From contig JAKSZP010014446.1 of assembly GCA_022478985.1 (NCBI GenBank), positions 124,001-188,000 of the forward strand: DNA of 64,000 nt, written 5' to 3'. Positions within the stretch are counted from its first letter, which is position 1; the number at the start of each line of letters is the position of its first letter. Below, piece after piece: positions 32,131 through 44,460 of this stretch. The notes under the pieces are model-generated. The model searched no databases. It was not told the origin of the DNA and was given only the letters and a program-made list of their open reading frames with translations. The translations under genes and the position numbers were made by a program. The stretch comes from Massospora cicadina (taxonomy: Eukaryota; Entomophthoromycota; Entomophthoromycetes; Entomophthorales; Entomophthoraceae).

Positions 32131-33990
32131 CTATGCATCTTCTGGCAACCTAATAAAATGAATATAGTTTATTACTCTCTGGCGCTTGTAAATGGAACAC
32201 TGACAATTGTGATAGTACATCAGCGTTAAAGTGTTTGTTCCCTGCTCAGTTAATATCTTGAAAGCATACCTAAAGCAGTACTACCCATCTGGCAAAGCGT
32301 TCGTCATGATCCTAAATATTATGCAACCAGCAGTGTAGCGTGATTGGTCAAGACCTAAAGTGTACCTCATACAGTTAATGCTGGAAGTGCTTGGCTGCTT
32401 TGATCACCTCTAGGCACTACATCTTTGTGAAAGTGTAGTTCTCAGCTTTGCTAAACATATTAAATAATACTCAAATGGGTGGTCTAATCCTTCTTTATCC
32501 AGTTGGGACAGTATTACGCCGAGCCCAACTTCAATTGCTTCAGTGTAGATTTAGAAAGTTTTATCAAAAATCTAGGTAGGGAAAGATTAGCGCCTCTACC
32601 AATATTGCTTTAGCTCATTGAAGAACCGCTCCTGTTCCAGGCCCCACTTGAACTTCGTTTCCTTTGTCAGCAGGTAAGCGAGGGGCCCATTTAAGTCCAC
32701 AAAATGGGTGATAAACTTCCAGTAATACTTCAGGATCCCAAGGAATAATTAGGTTTCATTATGATCTTGAATTGTTCCATTGCTGCAATTGCTTTGACAT
32801 CTCCATCTTGGGGATTGATTCTTCTTGGATGAGCTTGCGCCTAAGGAATCCAATTGCCTCTTAGGAGAAATGCATTTGCTATTAACATCAAATCTAATAC
32901 TTGCAGCTGATTGAAGATCTCATGGAGGTGTTGAAGCTGTTTCTGGAAGGTCCAACAATATATGGTAATGATGTTAAGATTAATCAACATACTGGACAAT
33001 TTGAGATCACCAAAATGCGATCTATCGTGAACTATAAAATGGCAGGGCGTTGCAGAAACTGCGGCATTTTTATTGGATCAAACAGCACCTTACTAGTGAT
33101 CAGGGCGCACTTCTCCTAATACTCTGGCTAGAGCTCCATCTTCAAGTATCTGCTGGCCATATCCATCACTGAGAATTATTTGTTTCTCAAAAGCGTTTCA
33201 AGGTGTCATCTATGTGCAGAAACAGCAAAAATCCTTTTTTGGTTATCTTGTTCAAGTGGTGTAGCCCATGACTATGTGATGAGTCCTATAAGTTTTACAT
33301 ACTAGAAGTAGCGGCGAATTTCAGGGTCTCTTAGATGGTCTAATTAGTCATGGTTTTGCTAGTTGATTCCTTTCTTTTAGCAATAACATCATCTTCAGCT
33401 TTTGAGCAGCGGTAGGGCTTTGATTTGAATGGTATAGTGGACCTTGTATCCAATTTGTGGATCTCTATGTTGCAGAGTCCATAGTCATTAGATCTGGTAC
33501 TAAAAGTGTCCTTGAATCTGTTCAGTAGTTCAGCCAACTCCTTTTGCTGTTTTGAGGTCACATTATTAACCTGAACTCTTTAAAGTCCCCTATGGCATGT
33601 ATTTAATCAATGCTATTGCAACTTGTCAGTAAGGCCTGTGCAATGACTTGTCTTTTCTTGACTCTTATAGGTTAAGTTGTAAAATTTCCTAAGATGGTGG
33701 TCGAAACTCCTGAGTAGTTGATATCATAATCTAGGTAAAAACTTGAATATGTTTGCTGATTATGTCGCAACTTTAAACTTCCAAGATAGTATCTGGTGGG
33801 AGCTTCAATGATTGACAGGATTATAAGCGTTGATACACTGGCCAGATCTCCGTGATTTTTCTAGCGCTCAGTGAAAGCCCTTCTTCCGCACTACCATGAA
33901 GGGTAGCACTTCATACCCTTCTTTTAAGTGTGTAGCAAATGGGTAAATTAGTTGATATGTCTCCTTTAAACAAATACACTACTTCTGAAG
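32131..33990 (-). pseudogene. pol: PR-RT linker, RT and RNase H remnant of D(-)
   Basis: The frame 33561-33340 (KELAELLNRFKDTFSTRSND, then STIPFKSKPYRCSKAEDDVI) is the typical entry to RT and is almost identical to D(+) 45021-45242. Around 33150-33180 the minus strand still resembles motif A. RNase H and the rest of the palm are recognisable only by alignment to D(+). Confidence 0.75.
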
Positions 33991-36067
33991 TTATATCCCG
34001 CATTTTTAAACACAAAAGGAACTTGATAAACATAATACTCACGGCGCTGGTTTTTGAAGTCATTCTTCACTTCAAAACTTAAGGAGGAACTACATTCCAA
34101 TTTAGAAGACATCAAGGTCGTTATTTAACACCAAGGTTGGTGCCATCAGGACATGAAGCCAATGCATAAGAGAAGCACTAAGTAAGCTCCTAAATTAAGG
34201 GTAACTTCAGGTCCAGCAGATCAGCACTTCACATTATATGAGGGTTATTTGGAAAGTAAGGTCCAAATTAATTGTATTTTTTATTAAAACGGATTTACTT
34301 TCCAAATAACCCTTATAGTTTAATTGGGTATAAACTTCAGCCACTTCATGAGCATAGAGGAAATTAGGTTGAATGGAGCTCCTATGTCCAAAACATCCAA
34401 GACGCGCCTTCTCTGTATCACAATTATACTTTTGTTAAACTCCTTATTGAAGGGTTCCCAGTGGTCAGAACATCAGTGGTAAGTCATAAACCTTCTCAGA
34501 GTTTCAACACTCAATGTGCTCTTGACAGTATCCTCACTATCTGGGGCTGAGTTCTTTTAAATATAGCCATCACCACTTGCTTTCCTTCTTCAATTGAGTT
34601 AATGATCTGGGTAGGTTGGTTTGCTTTCCAAGAATGTATCAATTTTTTTTAGTATTAGATGGTCCCTGTATCAATTTTAGTTCATTTCCATCAATCGCAT
34701 TGAATCTATACTTATCAGTCACAGCCACCGCACTATATGCCCCTAAGACGTAGTATCTTGCATTGGCTAAATTCTCATATTAATGATTGTCTTCACCCTT
34801 AGTATGCAGATCCACCCAATTCTTGGCGGTAGTGGTATCCAATTTTAATTGCGTGTACTTTTTTATTGGCAATCAGCAGACAAGATTGGTAGAAGTATTC
34901 AAGCTGATAGTGCTTATTTCAGGTCAGTTCTTGACGAGGCTAGCGCTCTGGCGGTTTGACATTCTTATCCTTTAGCTTATTGCACTTTTCATTAACAACG
35001 TAGATTGACCTGCTAGTACCTTGAGGTGGCGTTCCCATTGCATTATACTCCTTTTGAATGTATTTGTACGCTAAGTAATGCTTATTTAAGAGCCTTTTTA
35101 AGACATGTCACTCTAGACTGCAAGAGTCATGTGCATTTTAAAGCGGGTTGCATTTTCAATGAACTCAGCAGAATCAATTTGCTGCAGGTAAATTCATGGT
35201 TTCTGTTGTTACAACTGTTAAGCTTTGAGGTAGTAGAAAGAGTCTTAAGTCTCTCATGACTCATTCATGCCACTTTTAAATAGTAGAAACTCATTTTTAT
35301 ATTGTATATCTTTCTCAGTACTGAACACTGAAAGGAGGATACTTCTACCTTTCTCAAGTAAGTCCAGATCTTATGCTTGAGCTAAAGATCTACTTGAGCA
35401 TTGAGACTCATACATCATTGCATGTGGCGAGCCTTTTGGCAGTTGCTAGCGCCATCTATGCTGTTTTTAATATTTGGAGGAAACCAGCGATTGTTCCTTC
35501 TCCAGGTGTTTATGGTCTAAAAGTAAGGTTTGAAGTTATTGTCTTCTTCAATAGGGTGCACGCATCATGAGCAAATTTATGGCAATTAGTTGATTGAACA
35601 ATACTGGTGTATTAAACTAAGATACTGGTCAAGTAGAGGTAATTCAAGTATAGCATGCAGTTGAGCCTTTAATTCTTCTATTATCTTCTTTATACTAAAC
35701 AGAATGACAACATGATGTTCTAAGCGCTCCCCATAATTGTTCAGAGTGTAAATGGTTTTCTGTTCTATTTTAAAAATAAAAGTAAACCTCCAGATTATTA
35801 ACGACAGATTCAGGCTTCAATATGGCTAAATGTCTCAAAATTGGAATAAAGCAATTTGTGCTCTTCTAGTGGTCTCCTTGATGCGCTCATTATGGTTTTA
35901 AAGATCAGACATTTTTAGTTCAAATGTAATGAGCCCTGAATGGTTAAATCCTCCTTTCTTGCTAGAAGTTCTGAGGAATCCTCTACATGATATACTTCCG
36001 TATCTGCTTCATCATCAATCAGCTCATGAGATATCTCATGATATTCACTCTGGTCTGATAACGTCAT
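33991..36067 (-). pseudogene. gag and protease region of D(-)
   Basis: RVLDVLDIGAPFN at about 34408-34370 is the retropepsin active-site loop (DIGA for DTGA). Upstream, to the primer-binding site, no gag frame longer than about 60 codons survives. The MITE at 34239-34315 interrupts the protease. Confidence 0.6.
34237..34317. mobile_element. Mariner-like MITE, 77 bp, in the protease of D(-)
   Basis: Terminal inverted repeats TGAGGGTTATTTGGAAAGTA (34239 onwards) and the reverse complement of TACTTTCCAAATAACCCTTA (ending 34315) differ by one base over 22. TA flanks both sides as the TSD. Only about 33 bases separate the arms. The end sequence is of the AGGG-TTATT-GGAAAGTAA type typical of Tc1/mariner elements. 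Confidence 0.85.
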
Positions 36068-36084
36068 CCCTATAGTGAGCACAC
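36068..36084 (-). other. Primer-binding site of D(-)
   Basis: The minus strand reads GTGTGCTCACTATAGGG, the common site with three changes, directly next to the LTR. Confidence 0.75.
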
Positions 36085-37284
36085 AGTCATCTTACCAACC
36101 TTATGATGATTAACTTGTGAAGCCAACTTGCTTTTTAGGGCAAATGTTCTGCACAAATTAGGCACCCATAAAACGTTGGGAAGAGCATGATCATCCTAAA
36201 AGAACCAAATCTCTCTGATTCTACCCATTGTACATTGTTCTCTTAGGTAAACTTCTTGCACTCATGAAAAAACTCTCGATGACACTCTCTGATATGTTCT
36301 CTTTATGTTGTATTTCAGAACACAAGTGAAATCCAATAACTTCTCTATTTGCAGCTCATATACAAGGTATCCACGTAAATGGTGTCTTGTCTAAAATAAA
36401 GCATATCTCAGACTTGTTACTGTATTCTGCTCAATCGCTTATCCCAGACTGGCTAAAGGCAATTAGACCACTTAGACCACTATAAGTGAAAAGGATAAAA
36501 TGATTACTTTGTGGAAAGTTTTTTTTTAAAAATGGAGTACTTTAATCTTTCTGGTAAAAAAAAGGTTCAAAAGAGATAATCTTTGTAAATAATTTGGATT
36601 AGGGTAGCACTATCAGGGTTTTAAGGATCCTCTAGTGAGGCAGCGTCTGATTGCTGCTTTAGTTGCTTCATACATTTATTCAATTCTTCTATCTGTGTGC
36701 TCCTTCTCGCGGTGATTACCCTTGAACCTGGATGTCCAATGGTCCTTTCTTCAGTCCCTGAATCTGGATTGTGGGATATAGCTTCTCCTTGGGTTATTGA
36801 TTCATTACTCAAGTTGGTAATATGCTTATCAAATTCAGATTTGTGCAATGCGCAACCACAATGTGCCTCACCCCAAGCTTCCATATGACTCACAAAATTG
36901 ATTGCTAGTTTGATAATATATGAATGAGAGCCTTGATTGTTCTCATTGGGGTAATTTGGTTAGGTCATCACATCATCATCAAAGGATTTACAAATTATTT
37001 CCACTCAAAGGTATAACATGGATTTATTCATAGTCTTCGTAGCAACAACGTTATCTTCTATAAGTAATTTATCTTGAGAGCCAAGTTTAGAACTATTTCA
37101 CATGATGGCATCCTGAGTGGTTGAAAAATTTTCTTAGGTCAACTGAATCTATAAAAGGGGGTCATCCAAATCCATCTGCGGTGGGTAAGTTGCCTGCATT
37201 TCCATGAGCTTGAGATTGAACTCTGTCCATTCTGGAAGTTGAGGAATGGTCCGCTGTAGCCCCCACAGCCTCAACATCACAACA
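36085..37284 (-). repeat. 5' LTR of D(-), with an open frame
   Basis: It is homologous to 29892-30964 and to both D(+) LTRs. A sense-strand frame of 90 codons (36893-36621: EFDKHITNLSNESITQGEAI, VITARRSTQIEELNKCMK) lies inside it; the same peptide order is readable in the D(+) LTR. The minus-strand start is TGTTGTGATGTTGAGG. Confidence 0.82.
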
Positions 37285-37790
37285 CTGAAGTTGCTCATGG
37301 GATAGTGATTAAATGAGTTTATGGCTGATTTTATAGCCGTTCATTATTCTATGATAGGATCTTGAAGGGGCATTGTTAGGATTTATGATGTAAACAAGAC
37401 AAAAATACCAGTCCCAAATTGAGCATTATTGAGCCAAGTATTGAGATCTTCAAACTTACCTTGAAACTAAAGATGCATTTGTAGAATTTGATCAGAAATC
37501 ATACGCGTACAGGATTTGATAGAGATGCCTTCTGACTTGCCTGCTCCATTTCACGCACCATCTAAAGGATGACTCTAATCAATGCAGTCATGTTGTCATA
37601 GCCAATGGAGAACAATGAGGACCTCAACTGAGCAGTTGATTTGGATGATATGAGAGATCTTGATTGTAGGGTACCATAAAAGCCTTCTTGGCGACACTTT
37701 CTGACTCACCTTATATATATCAGATCCTATTAATTCATTAACTAGTCAGTTTACCCCATCTTTTTGCCTTCGTTTGACTGCTTACCTAAT
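37285..37790 (+). repeat. 3' end and LTR of A'
   Basis: Bases 37285-37370 match the end of the A interior (TATGATAGGATCTTGAAGGGG against TATCCTATCAACAGGAGCTTGAGGGGG). A diverged A-type LTR starts at about 37371 (TGTTAGGATTTATGATG). Shared blocks include TAGA-TT-ATCAGAAA-CAT, AACAATGAGG-C and AGATC-TGAT. The right end is uncertain. Confidence 0.55.
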
Positions 37791-40100
37791 TTAACAGCCT
37801 TGATACACATTAAAACATCCGCTTATAGTACAGAGAATTGATAAGCTGACAGTAACAAAACATTATCCACTAAATATTTGAAACTTCATCAGATAACTAA
37901 AAAGAGATAAGATCAAAAATAAAACCAATTTACCTTTTTTCATATATTTAGATATATGGTATAAACTTTCTTGAATCTTTCATATGATAAATTTAATATA
38001 GATGCTGATGATTTTATACTTCTTTTTTTCCATTAAGTTAAATTAATCTATTGATTTTAAGTTATTTAACAAACATAAATACTCAATTGCAGCAGATATC
38101 AATGGAAGGTTTTTTAACTTAAAATCAATGATAGGAAGTACAAATTTAACTTCTAAATATTGTTTAATTATTTTTGAGCATGAATATGCCTTATAGTTAA
38201 GCAATGTAAAAAAGCTTTCTAAGAAATCTCATTTACCATCATGTTGCGATGTCATCTTTATATTTTGGCATTAAACGTTATAAAAGATGTCTTCTTAATA
38301 AGCAAATTGTGAAGAAATAAAAAATTAAGCTTAACATTGTTGTGTAGGTAAAGAATTTCACTGTATTCCATAATGGGTTGCCACCAAACCCTTAAGAATA
38401 TTCTGTTTCTCCGTCTATTGTTCCAACTGTCATCATTTGTCATCCTAGGTATTTATTATGTTAAAAGTACAAGAAAATGTAATATATGATGTAAAATAAA
38501 ACATAGAATGTTGACTCTATTTAGTCACTTGGAAAATATTATGGGTTTTTCTACCCATTTTTAGGAGATTTTCAGATATAGAATATTTAAAATCATCAGT
38601 TGAACTCAGGGTAAAAAATCTTTCTCAAATTGGTTAGATTAATGAAAAGCCTAATTTCATAATATTGGTAAATTTTTTGAAACCACACCTTTACATTTTT
38701 ATATTGGTTAATCTGAGATGGTAACCTTGATGATGGATTGACACTGCAATTTAATGGGGTCTCAGGGTTAGGCTGTACATAAGTGAGTACTTTAGTAATC
38801 TAATTCACTATTTAAAGTAAAGGTAATTTTTATCAGTTTGTGAGTTCATATTTTTTCTGGTATAGGAGGATAAGATTACTCACTGTAGAACCTGATGAGC
38901 GTTGATTTGATTTTCATTACTGTCTTATCTTGTGGGCATGGTTCCATATTTGCCTCTAAATGTTTGATCATCATGTTTGCGTATTAGCAGAAACTGAGAA
39001 TCTATCTACATAGATGGCGGATTGGGCTTAATTTCACTCTAAATAGTAACTTTTACAGTGTATACTTAGTAGTTATGTTTATCTTGGTTGAAGCATCCAT
39101 AGAATGGCAGGTAGGCGTTTGGTCCGATTTTAAGGGTTTTTGATAACAATCTGTTCTAGGACTTTCATCAGTATTTGATATCTCTGTTATTTCAGACCGT
39201 TACATTAAGAATTTTATGGTACCTTAATGAAGTGCCAGGTGCACACCAGAGTCATCATTACCTTGATCAACCTATATTTGTAATAGATCCCAATCAGTCA
39301 AGATAAGGAGGGGTGTTCCATAGAAAAGTATCTCTTTGTATAAGAACTGGAATGTGTTAATGTATCAGCTTGAGTAAACTCCCTTAGAAAAGGACCTATG
39401 GATGAAGAATTTGGTGGATAATTGGAGTACTTTGATTCATCAATCATAACTCTTAGGAGTAAGTGAAGTTGTGGACCCATATCTTGATAGTACAGGAATT
39501 GTTATAGGGTTCAGTGATTTCTGTGAACCTAATGAATTAAAAAACAGGCAAGCTTGTCTCTGTGGCTCCATAATATTTGACATCAGTTTAACCGTTTGGC
39601 CAACAGTATACAGCAAGAAATTTTCATCTATGCTGCTTGTTCTCTAAGATGCTCATCCTCATTAAGGCTTCTTTCATTCTATGTATGAATTAATTCTTTA
39701 AAACTATCTTAGAGACTGATCCTTTGGTAAAAAATACAATGACTTTTAATATTTGATTTTTAAAAATCAATTTTATGAACAATGTATATCCTGAACATCG
39801 TTTGACAATTTAAAAATATCTTCTAGAAACTTTATTATATGTTAGAGCTCGTTCTTAAGAATCTATTTTATTTGAAGTTGTAGGACCATGGGACCAACTC
39901 TACAAAAAATAGAAGAATAAAAAAAATAAAGAAGAAGTACTACAAAAATGCTCTGACACCACTGGACAGGAGTAGATGACACCATCCGTGTAATAAAGTA
40001 TAGGGTGTGATTGAAGTTTTGGTAAGATCTGAGAGACTTGGGATGATATCCAGATATCGCAGGTGTGGGAGAAAGGGTCAAACTCCAATAAATCAGTAGA
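37791..40100 (-). pseudogene. L1-like LINE fragment (endonuclease region)
   Basis: The minus-strand frame 39480-39298 includes MIDESKYSNYPPNSSSIGPF followed by LREFTQADTL, which fits the part of the APE endonuclease of L1-like LINEs where L-D-x-S ... FL-EF-L-DTWR is usual. The rest is AT-rich and heavily decayed. The 3' side is cut by the LTR of A'. No reverse transcriptase motif could be found in 37791-39000. Confidence 0.45.
38050..38129. repeat. Inverted repeat, 15-bp arms
   Basis: ATTGATTTTAAGTTA (38050-38064) and its exact reverse complement TAACTTAAAATCAAT (38115-38129) are separated by 50 bases. It is in AT-rich sequence without coding signal, and may be a decayed hairpin or MITE remnant. 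Confidence 0.6.
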
Positions 40101-41398
40101 CCATCATTATTAGATCTTATTGCGCCTTTTAGGAGGCATGATTAAAAGAATTATTAATATAATTTTCAATTAAGATGACAGCAAAATCATGTTAGTTAAA
40201 CTGCCTTGGTTGGGGATGCCTTGTTAGTAGCTCCCAGGACGACATTGTGTACTGAATATAATTTTATGGCTACTATCTGTGCTCTAAACGTTGCTGGATT
40301 TTGCAAAATCACCTTTTAGCAAACGGATCTTGGGTAGAGTAGAATATTATTAGCTCAGGAGTTTGGAACAGATGGACAATTCATTTCAGATGACTACTTT
40401 GATGTAAAACATCTTTCCATATTATGTACTAGAGTAATAAGGCTGCCACATACTAGACAAAGGTTTGCAATGGCGTTAAACCTATATTCTGTATGATATG
40501 AACGTGTAAAGCTCATCTAAACATGAGACCTTTGGTTTTTGGGTGAATAAAGAGATGTAATATTCTCCCACATGCTTTTGATTCTATGGGGAGTAAGAGA
40601 TATCTAAAGAATCCAGTAAGTCAATTATTGCTAAAATGACATTATGTTCAGGTTAGAAAATTTTTGGATTCATTGCCTTATTATCAAAAGTTTGATATAT
40701 ATTTGGGCTTTCCTTGTGCCAAAGTTGGTTGTGGGTCAATTCTTTGACAACTCCAGTTGGAATAGTTAAAAACGTAGTATGATATAAAAAGGAATAGGGT
40801 CAATGAGGGAATGATAAATTTGATTGAGAGGCTATGTATTTTATTAAAGTATGGGTGCGTTAAGATTTTCCAGCCCAAATGCTCTTGTAAAGTTACCTCT
40901 CATTGCTGTAGACTAATGTAGGAATTGCGAGTTAATACTAACAGATGAACTTGCGTTTTTTAAAATGTGGGTGCTTTATTGGTATTGTTGATTATTCACA
41001 TAACTTCCAAGAAACAAATGCCATATATCTTTTTAATCCTGATGAATGCTCGTTGTCCATTTCAGAACCATAATTATAATATAGCCTTAGTAAGTTGAAA
41101 AAAGAGGTGGAAAATGGTATTGCATTTTAGATTTACCATACTTTTAATAAAATCAGTTGTAAGCCTATTTAGTTTATAATTAGCCCTGTAAATCGTCCAG
41201 AAAGGCTGGATGCTCAGTTTGATATACTAGTGAGGAGATTAATACCATAACTGTAGATGCTTATCCTCAAAATTTCAGTCATACAACTAAGTGAAAAATT
41301 GGTTAGGTAGAGGGAGTAACTTTAAATGGGATGATATATCGCCTGGATGAAGGTCAACAAGAAGTTTACTTATACCACTGATGACGGTGCTTGCCAAG
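40101..41398 (-). pseudogene. L1-like LINE, ORF2 C-terminal part (left flank of D(+))
   Basis: The minus strand read leftwards from the D(+) insertion continues LINE ORF2 after the RT. It has stretches resembling FIRIKKIYG, then WKILTHPYFNKIHSLSIKFI (40878-40684). Many stops are present. The matching RT lies at 48833 onwards on the other side of D(+). Confidence 0.5.
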
Positions 41399-42609
41399 TG
41401 TTGCATATGAGGCCACAAAGGCTACATAGGATCATTCATCAATCACTGGAATGAACAAAGTTTAGTCTCAATCTAGATGGGTTGGGGGCAATTTAACCAC
41501 TGAAGATAGAATTGGACAACCCCTTTTTATATATTCAGATGGAACAAAAAAATTTCTAAGCACTCAGAATAAAGTCATGTGAAATAATTTATACCCAACT
41601 CTCAAGAAGATTTATTTAAAAAAAAATGACAACCCTAAGGCTAACTATGAATTATCATTCTCTTATATACTCTGTGAGGGCAAAATAAATTTAATTTTCC
41701 AATGACAAAGAGATGACCCAACAGTATTTACCCCAATAAGAAGATCAAGCCTCTTGTCTGATTATTGACATTAAGAGAAAACAACCAATTATTAAGAGTT
41801 AGCCAAAAACCTGATGCAAGGTGCATCATAGGCGAGCCATTGCACAAACTTGAAGCTAAATATAAATATTTCTAAATCAGATAATAAATTAAAAACCTAA
41901 GGTGAAGCTACAGTTTACAACCCAGAAGCATGGACTGAATAAAGGCTTATGGACATCTAAGTTCAGGGGAATCACTGCAAGAAGGAGCTCGTGGATATAA
42001 GAAAAAATTCTAATGAACGAAGCAACTAAAATGGCAATCAGAAGCCACTTCACTAGGGGATCCTAAAAACCACAATATTGCTACCCTAAATCTCAATTAT
42101 ATATAATTATCATTCATTTTTATATCTTTTATAATAAAAGTATACAATACTTCATTTTATACTCTAATAAAAAACCTTTTCAAAGAGTCTAAGTTTATCC
42201 TTTTTGTTTCACTTAATGTGGTTATACGATCCAATTTCCAATAGCCAGTCTAGGATTAGTGATTAGGCATAGTACAGTAACAAGTATGAGATCTGCTTCA
42301 TTTTAATAAGACACTCATTTACGTGGATATCTTAGAGCTGAGCTGCTAAGGGAGAGGTTGAATTGGATTTTCATTGTGCCCTGATGGCAAACATAAAGAG
42401 AACATTTTAGTCCATCAATAAGAGTTTCACAATTTTTGCAAGCAGTTTAACTAAGAGAATGATATTACATGAGAGTAGAAGCAAAGAATTTGTACAATTG
42501 AATATCATGCAATCTCAAACGGATATCTGTTGCCTAATCTGTGTAGAACAGACCCCTGATCAGCAAGTCAGCCTCACAAGTTAAGTAAGCTGGGTTCAGT
42601 GAGCTGACT
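41399..42609 (+). repeat. 5' LTR of D(+)
   Basis: It begins TGTTGCATATGAGGCCAC and ends GAGCTGACT. It includes the same TADH-type coding block near its start (GATCATTCATCAATCACTGG) as the 3' LTR, which shows that the block belongs to the LTR. Confidence 0.85.
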
Positions 42610-42610
42610 T

Positions 42611-42627
42611 CGGTGCTCACTACAAGG
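42611..42627 (+). other. Primer-binding site of D(+)
   Basis: CGGTGCTCACTACAAGG, the common site with the first T changed to C and one A for G. Confidence 0.8.
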
Positions 42628-42639
42628 TGGAATCATCAG

Positions 42640-44110
42640 ACCAGATTAAAGTCATGAAATTCCTCAAAAACCTATTTAGCAATGAAGTGGATATGGATTT
42701 GTACCATTAAGAGGATTCTTCTGAACTCTGGGTGAGGGATGAGGATATTATCCATTCAAAAATCCATACCCTTGAACTAAAAATGTTTATTTACATAGCC
42801 AGCTCGAGCACATCAAGGAAACTGCTAGAAGAGTACAAAAAGCCTACATGTCAATTGTGAGAGGACCTTCACCCATAGTAAAACTTGAATTTATCATTAA
42901 TAATTTAGAGATTAAATTCTATTCCTTGAAAAAGAGAATGAAGAAAACATCTGCACTCAATTTATTTATGGAGAGCGCTCTTGAACACCACATTAACAGG
43001 CTGTTTATATAGAGAAGTTAAATGAGTCGAAGACTCAACTGCTTACTATACCAGAACCTACCTCAACTTGACCCAGTAACAAAATTGAAGACACTAGTTT
43101 TGGCCACTTAACTGACTTCTATGAAACTACTCATGATGCTGCTGAACAATTAAAGACCCTAAATTTAACCTTGATTTAAGACCATGTACACACCTGGAGA
43201 AGGAACAATCGCTGCTTTCTTAAAAATGTATAAAAACAGCATGGATGGCGCTAACTATTTCCAAAAGGCTCGCCACATGCAATTATATAAGAGTCATAAG
43301 GCAAAAGTGATCCTTAGATCAAGCATAAGACCTTGAATAACTTGGACCAAAGTAGAGATTTTCTTACTCAATGAGCCAGTAGAGAAAAAGATTTAAAAAC
43401 ATGAAACAAAAGTTCCTATTTACAAAAAAGGCAAAAACGAGTCATTAGCAAACTACGCCTCGTGCCACTACCTCAAAGCTCAATAGTTGTGGAAAACGGG
43501 AGCTATGAATTTACCTATTACTAAAACAGTTCTGGAGAGTCCATTTAAAATAAATTATAACTTAAAGATGTATATGACCCATGCAGTTAAGAGCGATGTC
43601 CTTAAAGGCTCATATAGAAGAATTATTGAACATATAAGGGATATACAAAACGGAGTATAAGGCTATGGGAACACCCCCTTGATGGATTAGCAAGGCAGTC
43701 TATGGCACTAGTGACAAGAGTGATAAACCATCTGATAAGAATTTCAAACCTCTAGAGCTCTTGTTCCATCAAGAAGTGACCTTAGTATAAGCACTATCAG
43801 CTTGGGCAATTCTACTGATCTTGTCCAATAATTGCTACCAAAAAATGCACCCCTGAAGAGGATGCCACTAACGCAGTAGCTGAGTGAATCTTCGTACTGA
43901 GAGCGAAAAAAATATAAATATAATGATTTAAATAATAAGGATACCATGTGTTAGGGGCACCTAGCGCTGTGACTGTGTCTAATAGGTTAAAAGTCAACTT
44001 GTATTGATAGAAATAAATCGAGTAAACCAATCTGGCTCAAGCACATCAACATACCCAGATCCTTAACCTAGCTGAATAAGGAGAGTAGCTGATGAAGGCT
44101 ACTTTCAATA
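42640..44110 (+). pseudogene. gag: gag remnant of D(+)
   Basis: By position this is gag. Lysine- and glutamate-rich helical stretches survive in changing frames. I see no complete CCHC knuckle. Sequence is too broken for a single product. Confidence 0.45.
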
Positions 44111-44460
44111 ACTTAGAACTGGATATATATACTGTCAAGACTACAACAAGTCCTGAAGCTCAGAGACAGTTTGAAGCTTTAAACACTGATTTTATGACCA
44201 ATGGAATCCTTTCAGTAAGAGTGTTTTAAAAGTGAAAGTAGTGATACATAAAGTTCGCGTCTTATCTGTACTGGACACAGAAGCTCCAATTAACATGCTG
44301 TCCTCTAAGCTCATAAAGTGGCTGAAACTTATGCCCAATATCAACTATAATGTGAAGTACCAAAATGTCAGACCTGATATTAGCACGCTTGAAAAACTAA
44401 TCATCCCTATCCTTATGCATTAGACGCGTGGGTCTAACGGCGCTGGCATTGGTGTCAGAT
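44111..44460 (+). pseudogene. pol: Protease remnant of D(+)
   Basis: VIHKVRVLSVLDTEAPINML (44241-44300) is the retropepsin loop with Glu for Gly (DTGA to DTEA, a G to A change), followed by SSKLIKWLKL. A stop follows at about 44421. Confidence 0.75.

Larger units (their letters stand above)
29892..37284 (-). mobile_element. Ty3/gypsy LTR retrotransposon D(-)
   Basis: LTRs lie at both ends, the primer-binding site at the right and the polypurine tract at the left of the interior, so it reads right to left. The probable TSD is CTGAT (29887-29891) and CTGAA (37285-37289). It is a diverged inverted copy of D(+) at 41399-48827. It is inserted in the 3' internal region of A'. Confidence 0.85.

Noticed and set aside
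34787..35570. Several 60-77 codon + strand frames as genes
   Set aside because: They lie antisense in the gag region of D(-), have no motifs, and no counterpart in D(+).
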